Shown here one piece after another: positions 52,866 to 61,991 of a DNA stretch of 64,000 nucleotides. Origin of the DNA: Bdellovibrio bacteriovorus. GTDB taxonomy: Bacteria; Bdellovibrionota; Bdellovibrionia; Bdellovibrionales; Bdellovibrionaceae. The stretch covers positions 280,360-344,359 of the forward strand of contig NZ_LUKF01000001.1 of the NCBI RefSeq assembly GCF_001592755.1, written 5' to 3'. A program made the position numbers and the translations under genes. Position 1 is the first letter of the stretch. Every line of letters starts with the position of its first letter. Under the pieces are notes generated by a model, which saw only the letters and a list, made by a program, of their open reading frames with translations, did not search any database and had not been told where the DNA came from.

Positions 52866-53843
52866 ATGGATAAAACCTCTTCTTTCTATAGTTTAGATCC
52901 TGAAAAAGTTCTGCAAGCGGCGGAAAATGCAGGGTTTTATCCAACGGGAGAGTTCACTCAGCTGAATTCCTATGAAAACCGCGTTTTTGATATCAAATTG
53001 GAAGAAACGCCCGAACCTAATGGTCTTACAAAGAACGTCATTGCGAAGTTCTATCGCCCCAATCGCTGGAGCAAAGAAGCTATTCTCGAAGAACATGAAT
53101 TCCTGCTTTCGCTGAAGAATGAAGGCATTCCGGCGGTCGCTCCCCTTTTTCAAGGTCATGACAGCACGGTTTCTGAAGTTGATGGAATGTACGTTGCGTT
53201 TTTTCCAAAAGTCTTAGGAAGAATGCCGCAAGAATTTTTAGACGGCGAACTTAAAAAAGTCGGCCGTTTGATGGCGCAAGTACATAACATTGGCGCAAAG
53301 AAGAAAGCTCTTCATCGTCCAACTTTAGATACAAGCTATTATGGTGGTTGGGATACGATCGATTATTTACAAGATTGGATCATCCCTGAAGTTCGTAACC
53401 GCTATCTGACGGCAGCTGAAGACATTCTTTACGCGATCGACGATAGTTTTGATCCTTCCGAATTCATTCGTATCCACGGGGACTGTCACAAAGGAAATCT
53501 TTTGAATAACGGTAAAGAGTTTTTCCTGGTCGACTTTGACGATTTCGTCAACGGCCCCGTGATTCAAGATTTCTGGATGCTTCTTTCTGGCGACAACGAC
53601 ACTTTAGATGCAGAGAAGTTTCAGATTATCGAGGGCTATGAAGAGCTGCGCGAGTTCCCCGATCATCAATGGTCGTGGGTGCCACTCTTACGTGGCCTTC
53701 GTATTATTTCTTATGCAGGATGGATCGCAAAGCGCTGGGAAGACCCTAGCTTCCCCCGTCTGTTCCCAGAATTTAATACCTATAGATATTGGGCAGAAGA
53801 AGTAGAAGCTTTAGAAAAAATCGCCTGGCAGATTCAAGGGTGA
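52866..53843 (+). CDS. srkA: SrkA/YihE-like serine/threonine kinase
   Basis: 325 residues, the usual length. The N-terminal FYSLDPEKVLQAAENAGFYPTGEFTQLNSYENRVFDI matches SrkA. The catalytic loop is IRIHGDCHKGNLL near residue 200 and DVDDF-like FFLVDFDDFVNGP near 225. SrkA counters protein damage and cell death in E. coli under stress by phosphorylating targets. GGGAG precedes the ATG at 52866 within a few bases of the palindromic hairpin. The stop overlaps the convergent depolymerase gene by 10 nt. Confidence 0.9.
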   Translation: MDKTSSFYSLDPEKVLQAAENAGFYPTGEFTQLNSYENRVFDIKLEETPEPNGLTKNVIAKFYRPNRWSKEAILEEHEFLLSLKNEGIPAVAPLFQGHDSTVSEVDGMYVAFFPKVLGRMPQEFLDGELKKVGRLMAQVHNIGAKKKALHRPTLDTSYYGGWDTIDYLQDWIIPEVRNRYLTAAEDILYAIDDSFDPSEFIRIHGDCHKGNLLNNGKEFFLVDFDDFVNGPVIQDFWMLLSGDNDTLDAEKFQIIEGYEELREFPDHQWSWVPLLRGLRIISYAGWIAKRWEDPSFPRLFPEFNTYRYWAEEVEALEKIAWQIQG

Positions 53844-54631
53844 TTTAAGAACCACTGAGTGATCAGCTCTGGAGCTTGCTCAAGCCACTGATGTCTTGCC
53901 GTGGGGTCGACAAAAAATTCAGTTTCAATACCGTGAGCTTTCAGTGTGTCGAAGTAAGGGTACATGGTTCCCACAGGAACGACGGTGTCTAATTCCCCAT
54001 GCAAGAAAAGTGTTGGTGGGTGATTTTCAGGAATAGCCGTTGGAACAAGGCAAACAGGTCCTTTACAATCAGCGAAGGAAGCGGATTCCACGGCTAAGGC
54101 TTTAAAGACACCTGGGAAACTGACGGCCATCCGACTTGAATGATAACCTCCACTTGAAATCCCTGTGGCATAAAGGCGCATCATATTTAATTTTCCGAAA
54201 CGGCCTTTCTTCATTTCTGAAAGCATTTCCGTAATAAAGTAAAAATCTTCGGAGGTTTCGTAGTCGACACCGATTAGATTTGTCATCCAAGCGACTCCGG
54301 CGATGGCTCTAGGGGCGACGACGGCAAAACCGCTATCCAGTAAAGACTGAATCAGACGAATCTCGTTATAACCACCGAAAGGCATGAGCTTCTGTCTTGA
54401 AAACTCGACGTCAAAAAAGCTTCCTTGATAAAGAACGACTGTGGGCCATCCTCCTCGCGGAGTTTTTCCTTTTGGAATTGCATAACGAACTTCACGAGTT
54501 AAATGAGGCCCCGAGATTTCCAGAGTTTGAGACGGACAAGTGATGCGATCCAAAATGCCGCTAGTTTCACAGTTTGAAGCCTGCGCATTAACGGACAACG
54601 CTGCGATTAACATTAACAATGCGAATTTCAT
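53834..54631 (-). CDS. Secreted alpha/beta hydrolase, mcl-PHA depolymerase-like
   Basis: 265 residues with a signal peptide (MKFALLMLIAALSVNAQA). The nucleophile sits in G157-I-S159-S-G161, the variant lipase box of medium-chain-length polyhydroxyalkanoate depolymerases; Asp215 (HGELDTVVP) and His247 (TARHQW) complete the triad. ASNCETSG near the N-terminus and YFFITEMLSEM agree with this family, of which a Bdellovibrio enzyme has been characterised. GGAGG lies upstream of the ATG at 54631. A plain esterase is the alternative. Confidence 0.82.
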   Translation of the reverse strand: MKFALLMLIAALSVNAQASNCETSGILDRITCPSQTLEISGPHLTREVRYAIPKGKTPRGGWPTVVLYQGSFFDVEFSRQKLMPFGGYNEIRLIQSLLDSGFAVVAPRAIAGVAWMTNLIGVDYETSEDFYFITEMLSEMKKGRFGKLNMMRLYATGISSGGYHSSRMAVSFPGVFKALAVESASFADCKGPVCLVPTAIPENHPPTLFLHGELDTVVPVGTMYPYFDTLKAHGIETEFFVDPTARHQWLEQAPELITQWFLNHP

Positions 54632-54835
54632 CAAAGGCCGCCTCCATCAAGGGTTCCAAGGCATTTATAGGAGAAAGAAAATACTTTGTCCCTTAAATCA
54701 GTTGACGGTTTCGACGAGTATTTGTCAAAAGCGGCCTTAAACGGACCCGCAATTACCGTTACGTCTGTGAAAAACAGTGCACAAAGGCCTGACAAGTCCA
54801 AAGACTTTGGTAGTATCGACGCCTTCGGAGGATCT

Positions 54836-55495
54836 ATGAAATCGATTTTTATCATCGTGTCTTTGCTTTTAACTTCATTGGCACATGCAAACAGCGGTAT
54901 TTTGGGTGAATACAAAGGGACTCTAAAAGGTCAGCTGCAATACAACCCGGCAAAAGGATCAAGCACACTACGTGATATCCAATGCGATTCTGCTTTGAAC
55001 ATTGAACTGACGGAGCAAGGTTTATCCATCCCGTTTTCTTACTATTCTTGTAGCGACGATATCTTTAATGAATTCTTGGCTTACGTATTTGACGGAAACG
55101 ACATTTACGTGGCTGACCGAAATGGAAAAGCAGATCTTGCTAAAGGAATTGTTGGTGCTATTGAACAAGACGGAACAATTCGCATCGTACGTCCGACACA
55201 AAGTCAGTTTCGTCTAGAAACAAGTTACATCACAGAGCCTTACTGCAATTTGCACATGGGCGTGAATAAGTTCACTTATACTTTGCACACGACATTGACG
55301 ATGGTGCTTAAGAAGACTTCGGCGAATTCATACTACTTTGAAAGAACTCAATTGGCAGAGAACATCCACACGGTCTACATGGGCCTTCCACCAAGAACAG
55401 AGCGTGGTGCTTGCGAGAAGATTCGCAAATCTTTGTCTCGTGAAAACCTTGTTTCTACTCAGCTTCGTGCGGTCTCTGGCACGCTAGTTAAGTAA
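54836..55495 (+). CDS. Secreted protein of unknown function
   Basis: 219 residues with a signal peptide (MKSIFIIVSLLLTSLAHA). The mature part is beta-strand rich with cysteines at IQCDSALN, YYSCSDD, EPYCNLH and GACEKI. The motif YITEPYCNLHMGVNKFTYTLHTTLTMVLKK looks like a strand-rich barrel half. CGGAGGATCT places the ATG at 54836. Family not recognised. Confidence 0.78.
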   Translation: MKSIFIIVSLLLTSLAHANSGILGEYKGTLKGQLQYNPAKGSSTLRDIQCDSALNIELTEQGLSIPFSYYSCSDDIFNEFLAYVFDGNDIYVADRNGKADLAKGIVGAIEQDGTIRIVRPTQSQFRLETSYITEPYCNLHMGVNKFTYTLHTTLTMVLKKTSANSYYFERTQLAENIHTVYMGLPPRTERGACEKIRKSLSRENLVSTQLRAVSGTLVK

Positions 55496-55509
55496 TTTCA
55501 ATTTAAGAT

Positions 55510-55541
55510 GGCGATAGACCTTACGTTTAAGACCTATCGCC
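55510..55541. terminator. Terminator-like hairpin between convergent secreted-protein genes
   Basis: 8-bp stem GGCGATAG / CTATCGCC with an inner CTTA/TAAG pair. T content after the stem is low, so the call is moderate. Confidence 0.6.
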
Positions 55542-55553
55542 CTCGTTATCTTC

Positions 55554-56048
55554 TTAGTTATTGGAAACAAGCTGACATTTAAAAGTTGAACTGATGTCAG
55601 ACTGTTTTTGTCCTCTTAAAGTCAAAGACTTCAAATTTACATTTGAGCCGTTAATTTCATAAACAGCTTCAAAATCATTCGCAGAGTTCGTCGCACTCTT
55701 TAGATAAATGTGATGGATGCCTTCTTCATTCTGATTGTAGAACGCTGTCGCATCGTTATTAATGCTAGTACCGCTATAGTTGTAATACTGAACGGAACCA
55801 CAATTTCTTGAAGGGCATTTACCCGGAACCGCAAAGACGGCGTCGTATTGCGCATCGTAACTGACCTGAAGCAAGCGCGGTCCCGAAAGTTCCGTTGCAA
55901 TCACCTTAAAATTTAAGTCAGTGAATCCATACGAGACTTCTGCGGTTTCTACGCATTTTACTTCCTGTACACTTATCGACTTTTCCACAAGTGCATGTGC
56001 ATAACTTCCGACGAACAACGCTGCCATCAATAACATTTTTACTTTCAT
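55554..56048 (-). CDS. Secreted protein of unknown function
   Basis: 164 residues with a signal peptide (MKVKMLLMAALFVGSYAHA). Mature part about 145 residues, beta-rich, with four cysteines (VKCVET, GKCPSRNCGS, FKCQL). TAGGAGGAAAA precedes the ATG. I recognise no family. Confidence 0.75.
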   Translation of the reverse strand: MKVKMLLMAALFVGSYAHALVEKSISVQEVKCVETAEVSYGFTDLNFKVIATELSGPRLLQVSYDAQYDAVFAVPGKCPSRNCGSVQYYNYSGTSINNDATAFYNQNEEGIHHIYLKSATNSANDFEAVYEINGSNVNLKSLTLRGQKQSDISSTFKCQLVSNN

Positions 56049-56159
56049 TTTTCCTCCTAGGATTTGTTCCTACATTTAGTGTCTATGTTGCGTTGATCTT
56101 AAATATTCTTAAATTATGTATTTGTATAATTCATATATTTCAGTTTATTATCATTTTTA

Positions 56160-57029
56160 ATGAGTTTACTCAGCCCTTCCCTTGAAGCTTTCTGGGCCGT
56201 CGTCCAAAAGGGCACGGTCCTGGAAGCGGCTAAAATGGTGAATCTCACGCAGACAGGCGTGACCCAAAGAATCCGGAGCTTGGAAAAGCAACTGGGGGTC
56301 ACCTTATTCACCAGATCTAGAAAAGGGATGCGTTTAACAAACGAAGGGGAATCTCTTCTTCGCTATGTGAAAGCGGCCCGTGACTTAGAAGGCGAAACCC
56401 TTTCAAGCATTGGTGGAAAGAAACAGAATACTTATTTTGAAGTTTGCATAAGTGGGACTTCCACGCTGATGCGCTCACGCATGATTCCGAAAGCTGCTGC
56501 CGTGATGAAGAAATATCCGAACCTGAGAGTTCGCTTTGATCTTACCGACACGGACAGCATTCTCGGAAAACTTAAGACAGGCTTTGCTCAAATGGGTGCC
56601 CTTCCCGTTAACCATGTGGGTTTAGAGCTTGATTCGAAAGTAATGATGCCAGAACGCTATTACCTTGTTGGGCCATCAGCGTGGAAGAAAAGAAAGCTCG
56701 AAGACATTGTGGCGAATGAAACCATCATGGATTTTGATCCCAATGACACTATGACATTGGATCTTTTAAAGAAATACAAAATCACGAAATTTTCAAAGCA
56801 CCGCCATTACGCTAATAACATCGATGCATTGACGTCTTTGATGGTTGCAGGTGTTGGATACTCTACCCTAACTGAAGAGTTTGCGCGTCCTTTTATTAAA
56901 GAAGGATCGCTGACATATCTGTCGCAAGAAATGTTTTTGGAATATCCAGTTGCGCTTGCATGGTATCCTCGCAGTGAAATGCCGCCCTACTTTAAAGCTT
57001 TGATTGATGCGTTCACCAAAAAATCTTAG
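56160..57029 (+). CDS. LysR family transcriptional regulator
   Basis: 289 residues. HTH: LSPSLEAFWAVVQKGTVLEAAKMVNLTQTGVTQRIRSLEKQLGVTLFTRSRKGMRLT. The effector domain starts near residue 90. Its target is unclear: the divergent upstream gene encodes a secreted protein, and the space between holds AT-rich text but no clean palindrome. TATTAT (56146-56151) lies 8 nt before the ATG without a ribosome site, so a leaderless start is possible. Confidence 0.88.
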   Translation: MSLLSPSLEAFWAVVQKGTVLEAAKMVNLTQTGVTQRIRSLEKQLGVTLFTRSRKGMRLTNEGESLLRYVKAARDLEGETLSSIGGKKQNTYFEVCISGTSTLMRSRMIPKAAAVMKKYPNLRVRFDLTDTDSILGKLKTGFAQMGALPVNHVGLELDSKVMMPERYYLVGPSAWKKRKLEDIVANETIMDFDPNDTMTLDLLKKYKITKFSKHRHYANNIDALTSLMVAGVGYSTLTEEFARPFIKEGSLTYLSQEMFLEYPVALAWYPRSEMPPYFKALIDAFTKKS

Positions 57030-57273
57030 TGGCGCATTGTGCGGTTCCAAGTTGCCACTCCCATTCTGGAACTGATTTTCAAAACGAACCCCACTAGCCG
57101 TCTCCAGTTCTGTTAAAACAGTTGTGACACATGTTTTTGCGTGGCTTCGCCTTTGCAATGCGCTCCTGCAGCTGATCTTAAGATCGGTCTCAAGTAGAGT
57201 TACGAAAAAATAAAAAAGTATTTCGTTTACTTTCTTCGAGAGATCTAAGATATTAGGAATAACTCTAATGAAA

Positions 57274-57352
57274 GGAGGCCATCATGATTATTATGATGTT
57301 GAATAATAAAAACCTGAACGATTCCAACGTGCACGGACAAGACGTGGCCTCC
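57274..57352 (+). promoter_or_regulatory. Self-complementary ribosome site over the small ORF
   Basis: GGAGGCCA (57274-57281) covers the ribosome site of the small ORF, and TGGCCTCC (57345-57352) near its 3' end is its exact complement. The 8-bp pairing would block initiation until a ribosome opens it. Confidence 0.6.
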
Positions 57353-57367
57353 GAAATCCAATTCTAG
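57284..57367 (+). CDS. Small ORF, 27 codons, possible leader or regulatory peptide
   Basis: ATG at 57284 to TAG at 57367, encoding 27 residues starting MIIMMLNNKNLND and ending VASEIQF. The ribosome site AAAGGAGG 6 nt upstream is as strong as any in the window. No similar family is known to me. It precedes the small gene at 57591 by 223 bp. Its own ribosome site can pair with its 3' part (see 57274-57352). Protein-coding status rests on the ribosome site alone. Confidence 0.5.
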   Translation: MIIMMLNNKNLNDSNVHGQDVASEIQF

Positions 57368-57590
57368 AGACCAAGTTCTGTTCTAATCCACGATAAAATC
57401 GAACTTACATCACCCAAGTTATGACTTGCTTACCGGCATTTTCATTCTTGGTTTAACCCAAAATAATTTTAAACGTTTTTCAGGACGATTTTCGTCTTGA
57501 AGGCACTTTTATTTCAACTCTTGCCTCAGCGTAGATCAGCGGCCTTTGATCAGCGCTTTTGCAAGCATTATCAATCCTGAGGAGGAAGCT

Positions 57591-57890
57591 ATGAACGCGT
57601 TATTGCGTAAAAAGAAAGAATGGGAATTCGAAAACGAGCGGTATTTACTGAAACTCGTTTCTACCTCTGCGGATGTGACTGTTGAAAGCGTAAAAAGGGC
57701 CGGTCTGATAACAAGCTTCCTCGCGTACCTAGTGTACAAATCACTGGGAGTGATGCTTGCAATAGCTGCTGCTATTTTCAGAGGACCGCAACTTGTGCGC
57801 TTAGTTTCTCCACAACATGCTTTCGAGCCTGTGGAGGCAACATTCCATCTGCTTGAGTCCCAAATAAAGAACCCTTATTCCTTAAGGTAA
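57591..57890 (+). CDS. Small membrane-associated protein of unknown function
   Basis: 99 residues starting at the ATG with GAGGAGGAAGCT. The first 30 residues are charged (NALLRKKKEWEFENERYLLKL), followed by a hydrophobic segment at about 40-64 (ITSFLAYLVYKSLGVMLAIAAAIF), one or a hairpin of membrane helices. No signal peptide. A terminator follows. No family recognised. Confidence 0.68.
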   Translation: MNALLRKKKEWEFENERYLLKLVSTSADVTVESVKRAGLITSFLAYLVYKSLGVMLAIAAAIFRGPQLVRLVSPQHAFEPVEATFHLLESQIKNPYSLR

Positions 57891-57899
57891 TTCTTTTGG

Positions 57900-57924
57900 G
57901 GGGACCCGTCGGGTCCCCTGTTTT
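57900..57924 (+). terminator. Intrinsic terminator
   Basis: 8-bp stem GGGGACCC / GGGTCCCC, loop GTC, followed by TGTTTT, 10 nt after the stop at 57890. Confidence 0.9.
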
Positions 57925-57929
57925 GGTGA

Positions 57930-58508
57930 CTACTTACCTTTGATGCCAAGCTCTTGAGCCTTACGAAGAAATTTTTTAATTTCTTCTGGCTTTCTATTTT
58001 TCACAGAATCAAATTGGGTGACACTGACAGGTTTTATACCGCAGAATTCCATCACGGTGGTTTTCATCATGCGGATCGCGGGATCGCGATTGATGATCCA
58101 GTTGTACCACCAGGGTGCATCGGTCGTGAAAATAATCCGGCCAGTTCTTCCCTTAAGAAGACGATCCCAGAATGGATCGGTCTTGTGGTATTTGAAAGCA
58201 AATCCCGGCAGCAACGTACGATCTAGAAAACCTTTTAACAAAGCAGGCACAGTTCCCCACCACATTGGAAAGGCGATCACGATGTGTTCCGCCCATAAAA
58301 TTTCTTTCTGGGCTTGAATTAGATCCGGCTCTAGTTCTTGAATTTTTAGATAACCTTTATGAAGAATCGGGTCGAATTTAAGATCCGCAATATTCATAAG
58401 TTTTACGTCATACCCGGCCTCTTTTGCCGAATTCGTATAAACTCGCGCGAGCTCACTTCCTAAGGCCTCAACATTGGGATGACCATTAATCACAAGGATC
58501 TTCTTCAT
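57930..58508 (-). CDS. NAD(P)H-dependent quinone oxidoreductase (flavodoxin-like)
   Basis: 192 residues. MKKILVINGHPNVEALGSELARVY and WAEHIVIAFPMWWGTVPALLKGFLDRTLLPGFAF are the flavodoxin_2 (NQO1/KefF/MdaB-like) signature for FMN or FAD-binding quinone reductases. It overlaps the DoxX gene start by 4 nt (ATGA), so they are in one operon divergent from a TetR gene. The pairing with DoxX suggests redox-stress defence. Confidence 0.9.
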   Translation of the reverse strand: MKKILVINGHPNVEALGSELARVYTNSAKEAGYDVKLMNIADLKFDPILHKGYLKIQELEPDLIQAQKEILWAEHIVIAFPMWWGTVPALLKGFLDRTLLPGFAFKYHKTDPFWDRLLKGRTGRIIFTTDAPWWYNWIINRDPAIRMMKTTVMEFCGIKPVSVTQFDSVKNRKPEEIKKFLRKAQELGIKGK

Positions 58509-58951
58509 AAAATGCCTCCGATATAAAGAGCGACAACAAAGAGAATCTGAATACTTCCACGGACAAGTGCTGATGGAGGCTTCGCCCCACGAAAACGGAT
58601 TTCATTCTTCGCGGCGTAGTAGTTTGCCGGAAACACAAGAATTAAGAATACGATTAAAGCCCAAGCCGCATACGGACGAGTCACTGGATCAATAAGGTCT
58701 ATGGCACCGACAATTTCAAGAACGCCCGTAAGATAGACCCAAAACATTTTCCACGGGATGGCCGGAGGAATCATTTTCGCAAATTCATGACGAAGTGGTG
58801 TGAAATGACTGATTCCGGCAAAAAGGAACATTTGAATCATCACCCATAGCGGAACTTCCTTCCAACTCGGGAGAAATCCAAAGACCATGGCACCTAGAGC
58901 CAACAAACAGAATACAATCAACATTCGATAAAACCCATTGAACTTCTTCAT
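58505..58951 (-). CDS. DoxX family membrane protein
   Basis: 148 residues with four membrane helices: MLIVFCLLALGAMVFGFLPSW and WVYLTGVLEIVGAIDLIDPVTRPYAAWALIVFLILVFPANYYAA. The ATG at 58951 is taken; the frame is open upstream to 59035 across the TetR operator. It is the first gene of the operon with the flavodoxin-like reductase and is controlled by the direct-repeat operator at 58952-58989. Confidence 0.85.
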   Translation of the reverse strand: MKKFNGFYRMLIVFCLLALGAMVFGFLPSWKEVPLWVMIQMFLFAGISHFTPLRHEFAKMIPPAIPWKMFWVYLTGVLEIVGAIDLIDPVTRPYAAWALIVFLILVFPANYYAAKNEIRFRGAKPPSALVRGSIQILFVVALYIGGIL

Positions 58952-58989
58952 GTTACCAATGTTAACATAAATGTGACCATTGTAAACAT
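58952..58989. promoter_or_regulatory. Tandem operator of the TetR/DoxX divergon
   Basis: GTTACCAATGTTAACAT (58952-58968) is followed by the near-copy GTGACCATTGTAAACAT (58973-58989). Each is a degenerate palindrome of GTTAnC type. The second overlaps the -35 (TTGTAA, 58980-58985) of the TetR promoter. Confidence 0.65.
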
Positions 58990-59008
58990 CCATAAAGCGT
59001 GTTAGACT
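58980..59008 (+). promoter_or_regulatory. Promoter of TetR gene, probably leaderless
   Basis: -35 TTGTAA (58980-58985), 17-bp spacer, -10 TAGACT (59003-59008), then 6 nt to the ATG at 59015. Identical boxes and spacing to the promoter at 13000-13028. Confidence 0.62.
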
Positions 59009-59014
59009 TTTTTC

Positions 59015-59617
59015 ATGGCTAAAACATATCATCACGGCGATTTAAAATCTGAGGCGGTTAAAAAGGCCGTTGAAATCATTCAGAAAAAGGGTGAGGTCGA
59101 TTTTACGTTACGTGAAATCGCTCAAAGTCTTAAAGTGAGCCATACCGCTGTTTACCGTCACTTTACTTCAAAGCAAGACCTGCTTTCCTACATTGCCGAA
59201 GAGGGCTTTCGTGCTTTTAGCGAAAAAATGATGAATGAGGTCCCTAAAGGCAAAACCGTTCGTCAGAAACTTCGCATTGCTGGAAAAACGTATATAGAGT
59301 TTGCTTTGAATAACGTCGGTCATTATCGAAGTATGTTTCATCAAGAACTTCGTTGCGCGACTGAACAGCGACCGGAATTAGAACAGGTCGGCGCAGAAGC
59401 ATTTATGACCTTGATGGACTTGATTTCAGAGGGAATGAAGAATCAGGTCTTTAAAAAGGACGACCCAAGAACAGTCGCGCGCTTTGTTTGGTCTTCTATT
59501 CACGGTTTTTCAATTTTACTTTTAGACGGCCAATTTGAAAGCCTGCAAAGCAAAGCCTCGATTCAAGATGGCATTGATCACCATCTTGAAATGATTGAAC
59601 GAGCTCTGTTGAAATAA
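59015..59617 (+). CDS. TetR/AcrR family repressor
   Basis: 200 residues. HTH: AVKKAVEIIQKKGEVDFTLREIAQSLKVSHTAVYRHFTSKQDLLSYIAEEG. The C-terminal domain has the YIEFALNNVGHYRSMFH pattern of the TetR_C_33-type WHG family. Likely represses the divergent DoxX-reductase operon and itself via 58952-58989. No ribosome site; the -10 is 6 nt before the ATG. The stop lies next to the convergent M48 gene. Confidence 0.88.
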   Translation: MAKTYHHGDLKSEAVKKAVEIIQKKGEVDFTLREIAQSLKVSHTAVYRHFTSKQDLLSYIAEEGFRAFSEKMMNEVPKGKTVRQKLRIAGKTYIEFALNNVGHYRSMFHQELRCATEQRPELEQVGAEAFMTLMDLISEGMKNQVFKKDDPRTVARFVWSSIHGFSILLLDGQFESLQSKASIQDGIDHHLEMIERALLK

Positions 59618-60412
59618 TTAATTCTTTTTTACCTGCTCATACAGTGGCATCACTTTAGGTAAAAGTGCTGTGATCTTCTTGATACGAGTTTCATCGGCTG
59701 GATGCGTGCTTAAGATTTCAGGAGGCTTTCCTCCCCCTTGTGCTGCCATCTTCTTCCAAAGATTCACGGCTTCTTGCGGGTTGTATCCGGCGCGGGCCAT
59801 TAACTCTAGCCCCATATCATCGGCTTCGGTTTCTTGGCCGCGGCCATACGGAAGCAAAATCCCCAACGTCACCGCTTGGTCGGCGTAACCGATGTAGGAT
59901 GGATCGACTTTACCCGTCGCTAGAATCACTTGAGCAAGACCGCTTTTAATCAGCTCTTGCGACATTCTTTCACGGCTGTGTTCGCGAAGTGCATGGGCAA
60001 TTTCATGACCCATGATTGCGGCGATCTCTGCATCCGTCAGCTGAAGCTTATCAATGATGGCTGAATAGAACATGATCTTTCCACCAGGCATACAGAAGGC
60101 ATTGATTTCGTCAGACGTAATGACATGAACCTCCCAATCCCACTTCAAGGCATCTGAACGATACACGGAAGTCTGGGGGATCAACTTTTTTGCGATTGCT
60201 TGAACTCGCTCAACTTGTTTTGGATTTTTATCCAAGGCTCCTTTTTTTTGAGCGTCGGCCTTCATTTGATTGTAGGTCTGCGCTGCCATGTCGTTGATTT
60301 GACCTACTGGTAATAACAGCTGCTTACGGCTGACGCCGATTTCACCTTCGTTCGTTGAAGTGGCGCAAGAAGCGATAAAAAACATCATTGGGAAAATAGC
60401 TAAAATTCTCAT
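59618..60412 (-). CDS. M48 family metallopeptidase lipoprotein
   Basis: 264 residues. Lipoprotein signal with Cys16 (FFIASC). The zinc motif is H136-E-I-A-H140 in MGHEIAHALREHS with the third ligand Glu196 in ETEADDMG; ITSDEINAFCMPGGKIMF and STHPADETRI are further M48 marks. The gene resembles LoiP/BepA-like outer-membrane quality-control proteases, which degrade misfolded outer-membrane proteins in the periplasm. Start MRILAIF. Confidence 0.92.
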   Translation of the reverse strand: MRILAIFPMMFFIASCATSTNEGEIGVSRKQLLLPVGQINDMAAQTYNQMKADAQKKGALDKNPKQVERVQAIAKKLIPQTSVYRSDALKWDWEVHVITSDEINAFCMPGGKIMFYSAIIDKLQLTDAEIAAIMGHEIAHALREHSRERMSQELIKSGLAQVILATGKVDPSYIGYADQAVTLGILLPYGRGQETEADDMGLELMARAGYNPQEAVNLWKKMAAQGGGKPPEILSTHPADETRIKKITALLPKVMPLYEQVKKN

Positions 60413-60737
60413 TCCTAAAAGCTAGCACAAGCGGAACGCTCCTCAAAGAAGGCGTCGGATTTTTTGTTTCGACGCAGATCTTTGCGCCAATCATCCTTAC
60501 CTTTGCGGGTTTAAGCACAACGACAGATAACTTTGGATTCCCAATAGAGTTTCACCTTTGGCGATATCGCCCATCGCAAACTGCATCAAATCAGAACGCC
60601 GCGGTCGTGACCAAGCTCGTCATGGGACTTTTTCTGCGAAAAGGCCGCACATTCGGGTTATTTCCTTTGAATGAGTTTAAACTTCATTCTATATTTTCAA
60701 GGCTTTAGACATCCTAAAACTGGAAAAAGGACCGACT
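60413..60737. other. Intergenic region upstream of icd
   Basis: 325 bp without a gene. It holds the icd promoter (60667-60695); nothing else clear was seen apart from AAAAAGGACC just before the ATG at 60738. Confidence 0.6.
60667..60695 (+). promoter_or_regulatory. icd promoter
   Basis: -35 TTGAAT (60667-60672), 17-bp spacer, -10 TATATT (60690-60695). The spacer contains the palindrome AGTTTAAACT, a possible regulator site. Confidence 0.65.
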
Positions 60738-61967
60738 ATGAATAAGATCAAAGTTGCTAATCCCGTCGTTGAACTCGATGGCGATGAAATGACAAGAATC
60801 ATCTGGAAGTTCATCAAAGAAAAATTGATCCTTCCTTACCTAGATATCGACATCAAGTATTACGACTTGGGCATGGAACATCGTGATGCTACGAACGACC
60901 AAGTGACTGTGGACGCTGCAGAGGCGATCAAAAAGTACAACGTGGGTATCAAGTGCGCGACAATCACTCCAGACGAAGCTCGCGTTAAAGAATTCAACTT
61001 GAAACAAATGTGGAAATCACCAAACGGCACTATCCGTAACATCTTGGACGGTACTGTTTTCCGTGAACCGATCATCTGCAAAAACGTTCCTCGCCTAGTT
61101 CCTAACTGGACAGCTCCAATCTGTATCGGTCGTCACGCATTCGGTGACCAATACCGCGCGACTGACTTCGTTACTAAAGGCAAAGGTAAATTGACTGTCA
61201 CTTTCCAACCTGAAAACGGTGGCGAAACAATCACTCACGAAGTTTACAACTTCAAAGGTGATGGTGTTGCATTGACTATGTACAACACAGATGAGTCTAT
61301 CACTGGCTTTGCTCGTTCTTGCTTCAACATGGCTCTTCAAAAGAAATGGCCTTTGTACCTTTCTACGAAGAACACAATCTTGAAAAAGTACGACGGCCGT
61401 TTCAAAGACATCTTTGAAAACATTTACCAAACTGAATTCAAAGCGAAGTTCGACGCTGCTGGTATCACTTATGAGCACCGTTTGATCGACGACATGGTTG
61501 CTTCTGCATTGAAATGGAATGGTAACTTCGTATGGGCTTGTAAGAACTACGACGGTGACGTTCAGTCTGACACTGTAGCGCAAGGTTTCGGTTCTTTGGG
61601 TCTTATGACTTCAGTTCTTGTGACTCCAGATGGAAAAACAATGGAATCTGAAGCAGCTCACGGAACAGTGACTCGTCACTTCCGCCAGCACCAACAAGGT
61701 AAACCGACTTCGACAAATCCAATCGCTTCTATCTTTGCTTGGACTCGTGGTCTTGAGCACCGTGGAAACTTGGATGGCAACACAGATCTTGTGAAGTTCG
61801 CACAAACTTTGGAAAAAGTGTGTGTAGAAACTGTTGAAGCTGGTTTCATGACAAAAGACTTGGCTGTTTGTATCTATGGCGACAAAGTTCCTGCTGATAA
61901 ATACATGAACACAGAGCCGTTCCTTGAAAAGCTGGATTCAAATTTGAAAAAAGCTCTTTCAATGTAA
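60738..61967 (+). CDS. icd: NADP-dependent isocitrate dehydrogenase
   Basis: 409 residues of the eukaryote-like homodimeric IDH type. [76 protein letters not shown] and [30 protein letters not shown] are its hallmarks; the last holds catalytic and metal-binding Asp residues. It makes 2-oxoglutarate and NADPH in the TCA cycle. Codon use is markedly biased (mostly AAC, GTA/GTT, CGT), as expected for a highly expressed gene. AAAGGACC precedes the ATG. Confidence 0.96.
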   Translation: MNKIKVANPVVELDGDEMTRIIWKFIKEKLILPYLDIDIKYYDLGMEHRDATNDQVTVDAAEAIKKYNVGIKCATITPDEARVKEFNLKQMWKSPNGTIRNILDGTVFREPIICKNVPRLVPNWTAPICIGRHAFGDQYRATDFVTKGKGKLTVTFQPENGGETITHEVYNFKGDGVALTMYNTDESITGFARSCFNMALQKKWPLYLSTKNTILKKYDGRFKDIFENIYQTEFKAKFDAAGITYEHRLIDDMVASALKWNGNFVWACKNYDGDVQSDTVAQGFGSLGLMTSVLVTPDGKTMESEAAHGTVTRHFRQHQQGKPTSTNPIASIFAWTRGLEHRGNLDGNTDLVKFAQTLEKVCVETVEAGFMTKDLAVCIYGDKVPADKYMNTEPFLEKLDSNLKKALSM

Positions 61968-61991
61968 TTAGATTTTAAAATCTGATTCTTC

